Shown piece by piece: positions 59,945-64,000 of a stretch of 64,000 bases of DNA. Each line of letters starts with the position of its first letter. Position 1 is the stretch's first letter. The notes under the pieces are model-generated. The model was not told where the DNA came from. It saw only the letters and a program-made list of their open reading frames with translations, and made no database searches. The translations under genes were made by a program, and so were the position numbers. The DNA is from Porites lobata (taxonomy: Eukaryota > Cnidaria > Anthozoa > Scleractinia > Poritidae): positions 1,093,501 to 1,157,500 of the forward strand of contig CALNXK010000003.1 in the NCBI GenBank assembly GCA_942486035.1, in the 5' to 3' direction.

Positions 59945-62750
59945 TTAAGCAGTTATTGCAACAGCCGTGTGCAGTTTGGCATCATGGGTGTGGTCATCAT
60001 AGTACGGATCTCTAGCTTTAATACTCCTGAAATAAAAATAAAAAAAAATTTACAAAAGTAGGATTTGGAGTACTAGGCAGTTGTAGCCTGTTTCAGGCTC
60101 CAATGTAGTAATGTGCAGCCGTGCAGTAAAAAGGTAAAAAGTGAAAGCGAAAAATGCACGGGGGGTGAGGAGAGAGACCCCTTTACCGGATCACCCTTTT
60201 TTTTTCCAATTTTTGCTTTGCTGTTTTATTTTCGCGACGCCCCTACTACACTGTATCTGCGGAGAGCCTGGCAAAGGACGATAAATAAAAGGTTACATGC
60301 AAGAACAGAAAGTGGCGAGAAAGCAGGAAAAGAAACCTTAATTCTTAAAACAGGCCTCCCACAAAATAGAACAGAAGAAATTTACAATTATAATGCAAGA
60401 ATACAACGGTACCATACAGTTACTAGAGGCAGAGTTTTTACGCCAGCTACAATGTAACACTAGACCTATTAAAGCAATGAATGTGATTATCATACCTGGC
60501 TACATAAGGTTTCTGCCAGCGTAGTTCGGCTGTAGTGTTGATATCAGGGCCCATTGTGTGCACGCTAGTTCCTTTTGTGAAACCATTTGGTAGCTGAGTA
60601 AATACATTGCCCTCAGTGCGACCCATCCTGTCATCGCCTCGTGGATTCATGTTATAGTGTCTATTCAAAAGCAAAATTAGATATCGCCATAGGGATAGTG
60701 TCACTTAAGCAGTTCAAAGGTTTTTCAAGTAAGTTGCTGGCAAGTAGAAAATACGTTAATATCTAATCAGTAGAGTCCCTTAGTGTTCTCCCAAAAGGCA
60801 TACCGACAAGTATACTAAACGCATGGAGAGTGTAATACCGAGCACAAATATTTTTCACCTCTATAAGTCGCCTCGCGAAAGAGGTGTCGCCCCTCTTCGC
60901 TTACACACCCTGCCTTGAAAAAGGCCGATTTTGTGAAAAAAAATCGAATATTTTGCAGTCAGTCTGGCGAAAGAGGGAAAAGAGTAGGTAGCATAGGTTC
61001 TCTTCCCAATTTAATGAACTCATGTTTTATCATCCTCTAAATAATGAATACCTACTTGGCATTGTAGTGAGTTTCAAATCTTCTAAGTGAGTCCGCAGTC
61101 TCCGCTGTCTCAAAGTATTGGTCGTTATTTTCACTGTACCCAGTTAGTTCCTAAAATATTCAAGCAAGTAAGGTTGAAGTTTGTAAGGGAATGTTAAGGA
61201 CTCGACACTAAGAGGTTCATAACATCTCGTTTAATACAGATTTTGAAACCGTACGTCCGGATATGTTACGAGATGAAGTGTTACGGCAAGCAATGAGCAA
61301 GATATCCACCATTTACTGTTGATGCGCTACTATCCTATTTCATTTTATGTTGTTGTTATTATTATTTTTTTTATCTAGCAAACTCATGGTAGAATTTAGT
61401 CTGTCGAGTATAAGTGTGTCGGTAGTAATTTTCAGTTTTCTGTAAAAAGAACTAGCTTAAAGAAGCTTGTTAAAGCCTCCAAAGCTGAGCTTGCATATCA
61501 AATTACAATCAAAAGGGGCGGATCTGAGCTTGCATGAGATGACCTGCGGGAAACTGGTATTCTGCAAAAAAACTATGTGGTTTATTGGAAGAGACGAGTG
61601 CACCCCCTCCTAAAAAAATTCCTGGATCCGCCCCTGAACCACTCTTTAATATTAATCATGCTTGTAGCTAATTGACCTAATTTATTGGGAATGACGTTTA
61701 TTCAGTCAGTGACATAGGCAATTCAAAGAGGAAAAGTCCGGTTTCTCCTAGCTGGAGAGGAACCTATGACCTTCTGCTCTACCACTGAGTTACAAGAGAC
61801 TCGCAAAAGGTAAGCCCATTAAACGAGGCTCATCTGACAAACATCCTGAAGTACGACTAGAATGTCAAAGGGTGCCCAAGTGCGAAATCATTACTGCACC
61901 CAATGCAAGTTCTGTCGGGGTTTGTCTTTTGGGAGAAATGAGCAGCCGATGGCTGACCCTTCTTACGCCCCTCCAAATTTCTGAAAGTAAACTTACTTAC
62001 CTTTGTTCCAGTGGAAACGTTACCCAGTCTTTCCGCTTCAGTTGGATCATTTCTCTGTTTGCCTTTAAATGATAGCTTGGCAATGCTAAAGAAAAGAAAA
62101 CATGATATTTCAGCAATAGTATAGTATTTGTCTATTCCACAATTATTCCACAAGCGCACGATACGGGTGCCGGCATTAATCCGGCATTGAGTTATTGAAG
62201 GAGGTACAGAAAAATAGATATAAATTGAATACACCGTTCATGTGGCGTTTCTCTTCGCCCCTGCGGAGCGGTTCTGTTTGTTTGTATGCGGGCAAGGCTG
62301 TGCAAACTTGGGCAATGAATTTGTTTGCGGAACGAACTGAAGAAATTTGGCAATCCACTCAAACGCTGGTCTGCTACACAGCACTCACTAAAACGGCTGT
62401 GTAGCAGACTACTCAAACGCTTTACACGTCCAAGAAGCCGAAGATCTCAGAGACTGGGGACGAGATTATTTTCGCGCGGATACCCAGTCTCTCCCCATAA
62501 AATGCCGGACGAATGGAGAGATGCATTTTTTTGGTCAAGATTGCGAAGCTGTTATTTGAACCAATCCTGCGATTACCGCAAATGATAACTGACTGAATTA
62601 CTTGTGTAGGAAGACACAATTTTCATACAATCAACTTCATTTATACCTGGAGAAAGTGTGTGGGTTCGTCATGTTGGAATATTCAGCCGGATCCATCTTT
62701 TTTATTCGCTCCTGGGCTCGAGGATGGACATCGCCGAGTTTAGTGTATTC
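59945..62750 (-). CDS. Unrecognised conserved-looking protein, 3' exons only
   Basis: Five exons in transcript order, 62750-62647, 62085-62001, 61150-61056, 60660-60496 and 60026-59945, join in phases 2, 0, 2, 2 with good GT-AG sites and end in TAA. They give 176 residues; the 5' end lies upstream and was not found. The sequence is polar, rich in Asn, Thr, Tyr and charged residues, with no membrane segment or cysteine pattern. Recognisable stretches are EYTKLGDVHPRAQERIKKMD, PAEYSNMTNPHTF, FETHYNAKHYNMNPRGDDRM, TTAELRWQKPYVAR and ARDPYYDDHTHDAK. The style recalls small ciliary microtubule-associated proteins, but I cannot name a family. An ATG-headed piece at about 63447-63537 ends at a GTAAGT donor in a phase that does not fit the first listed exon, so it is not included. 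Confidence 0.68.
61514..61635. mobile_element. GGGGCGGATC MITE
   Basis: AGGGGCGGATCTGAG at the left and CCTGGATCCGCCCCT at the right form an inverted pair of 12-15 bp. It lies in an intron of the unrecognised minus-strand gene and is related to the element at 47811-47978. Confidence 0.6.
61745..61803 (-). repeat. tRNA-like fragment, probably SINE-derived
   Basis: On the minus strand, TAACTCAGTGGTAGAGCA resembles an A box with its D-loop. AAGGTCATAGGTTCCTC, some 5 bases later, resembles the T-arm/B box. The anticodon arm is missing between them and no acceptor stem closes, so it is not a functional tRNA. Confidence 0.5.
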
Positions 62751-62934
62751 CTGAAAAGAACAATGAAGTGAAGAAATCCACTGACGGTAAGTTTCATCGG
62801 GAAGGTGCAAGTTTTTTATCCGCATTCTCTCTCTAAGGATGGCAGCACTGATTTTCGCTGGTGATAGGGTTGTAGTTGTTGTTATTGTTGTTTTTGTTTT
62901 GGAAGGAGCGCGGTTTGAACCCCAAGAGGTACTC

Positions 62935-63310
62935 AACAAATGTTTATACGGGGAGGCTCCGCCCCGAGGTCCAACCCCTTACCCTTTTTACCATTTTTCA
63001 CGAAAAAGGTACCCCTAGTTTAGAATACCTTCTATTGACAAGTGGTACCCCTTTTACATACCTTGTTTAGAACTTTGCACCCCTTTTAACTGCTGTAAAT
63101 GTACTGTCGTTTAAATAGGAATCAATCAAAAAAACAGAACGTTTTCTCGACTTTATAAAGCCATAAAATCCATCTGTTAGCCCTTTTGCACCCTTTCACA
63201 ACCCAAATCACAGATTTCCCTACCTTTTTATATACTTCAACGAGTAAAATACCTACCCTGTCATATACCTGAAGCCTGAAAAAGATACCCGTTTCCAGTA
63301 GACCCCCTCC
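62935..63310 (+). repeat. Dispersed GAGGCTCC/ACCCCTT repeat, copy 3
   Basis: GGGGAGGCTCCGCCCCGAGGTCCAACCCCTTACCC, AGGTACCCCTAG and TACCTTCTATTGAC parallel 36580-36680; the reverse is at 28050-28440. The tail runs to GATACCCGTTTCC and ACCCCCTCC near 63305. Confidence 0.6.
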
Positions 63311-64000
63311 TGTATAGCATATAGGCCATCATACGAAGTACTCCCCCCCACGCTTGAAGAAGGATTGACCGTATTCAGAGCCTGCTAGAAATATTTGCAG
63401 AGTAAAATGCGAGTTAACATTGGAACACAGCCTCAAGAAATCAATAAATCAAGACTTACTGTACATGTACCAGATACCAGAAACAGAAATTTTTCTTTCT
63501 CCATTGCCAATTGTCTCCAACACAGTGGCTTCTTTCATTTGATGGGTGATTACACAAGAGGAAGCAATAACTATGTCCAGGAGACTATTCTAAAATTACA
63601 TCATGAACCAGATCTGATCATGAACAATACCCTTAAAATGGACCTCACCTGCCCTACTTTTGAATAGAAAACTGGTCTTGCTTTTGTGCCATGAGTAAAT
63701 CCTGTATTTCTTTCTGATCCATGAGACAAAACAGGAAGATGCTCGTTTCCCTTTTGAAGTGATATTCAAGTGATAAAGAGAATGTCAATGATGGCAGATT
63801 TTTTACTTTGTTTTACTATTATTTTTAGTTTTTAAAAGATATACACTGTAGCATTGCTTAAACACAATAGCCTGGTCTTCAATCACTTTACCACGGGCTT
63901 GTCTGTCAAAACTTGAAAGATCAACGTAAAAAAGTAGTAAGTAAATTTGTGGTTGTCCTTTAAAATCTTTAGATCCACTCAATCCTTGGATACAAACAAC
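63311..64000. other. Right edge of the window without an assigned gene
   Basis: Upstream exons of the minus-strand gene ending at 59945 should lie here or beyond the window. The best local candidate starts with ATG at about 63537 (MKEATVLETIGNGERK) and reaches ATGTACA|GTAAGT, but the phase does not match. Confidence 0.4.

Noticed and set aside
61745..61803. tRNA gene on the minus strand.
   Set aside because: Only A-box-like and B-box-like parts are present; the anticodon arm and acceptor stem are missing.
63447..63537. First exon of the unrecognised minus-strand gene (MKEATVLETIGNGERK).
   Set aside because: Its GTAAGT donor leaves phase 1, whereas the next known exon is open only in phase 0.

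Overview
This is eukaryotic DNA from a cnidarian, most probably an anthozoan such as a stony coral. All genes are split by GT-AG introns, the sequence is AT-rich, and small inverted-repeat transposons are scattered throughout. The organism call rests on three genes made of minicollagen-type cysteine-rich domains (CxxxCxxxCxxxCxxxCC), a fold known from cnidarian nematocysts. Seven protein genes can be assembled from exons whose phases agree.

Layout, left to right. (1) 1164-19158, plus strand: a TBC-domain Rab GTPase-activating protein of the USP6NL/RN-tre type in about 15 exons. Its introns carry several small transposons and a 2.6 kb minisatellite of a 74-bp unit. (2) 19.2-25.4 kb: no gene. 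This stretch holds a TIR element with TAA duplications enclosing a decayed Penelope-like reverse transcriptase, several foldback elements and a LINE tail. (3) 25486-30140 and 34365-39916, plus strand: two tandem acyloxyacyl hydrolase (AOAH) genes with the same four-exon structure. The second has lost the predicted catalytic Asp (DGFH to AGFH), and its third exon must start 8 bases later than in copy 1 to stay in frame. (4) 40-43.4 kb: mobile-element remnants. (5) 43.5-57.3 kb, minus strand: three tandem genes for secreted proteins with 7 (5 before a frame break), 6 and 2 minicollagen-type cysteine-rich domains. They are joined by polyproline, Lys-rich or other linkers and none has a collagen Gly-X-Y segment. 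(6) 59945-62750, minus strand: the 3' part of an unrecognised small-protein gene.

The most unusual region is the cysteine-rich cluster. The middle gene contains a 21-bp in-frame minisatellite in which nearly every unit carries a potential 5' splice site (GTAAGT, GTGAGT, GTGAGC or GCAAGT). All these donors are in phase 0, the phase needed by the next exon. The exon could therefore end at many places without breaking the frame, or the array is an intronic amplification of the splice site itself. Two of the three cluster genes also carry an apparent one-base frame break, which needs checking against reads.

Functionally the genes fall into endocytic trafficking control (Rab GAP), bacterial-lipid detoxification (AOAH pair), probable nematocyst capsule or wall material (cysteine-rich cluster) and one unknown. 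There is no operon-like organisation, no CRISPR array and no intact tRNA or rRNA gene. Exon boundaries were set by hand from splice consensus, reading phase and remembered family sequences; no alignment was run.
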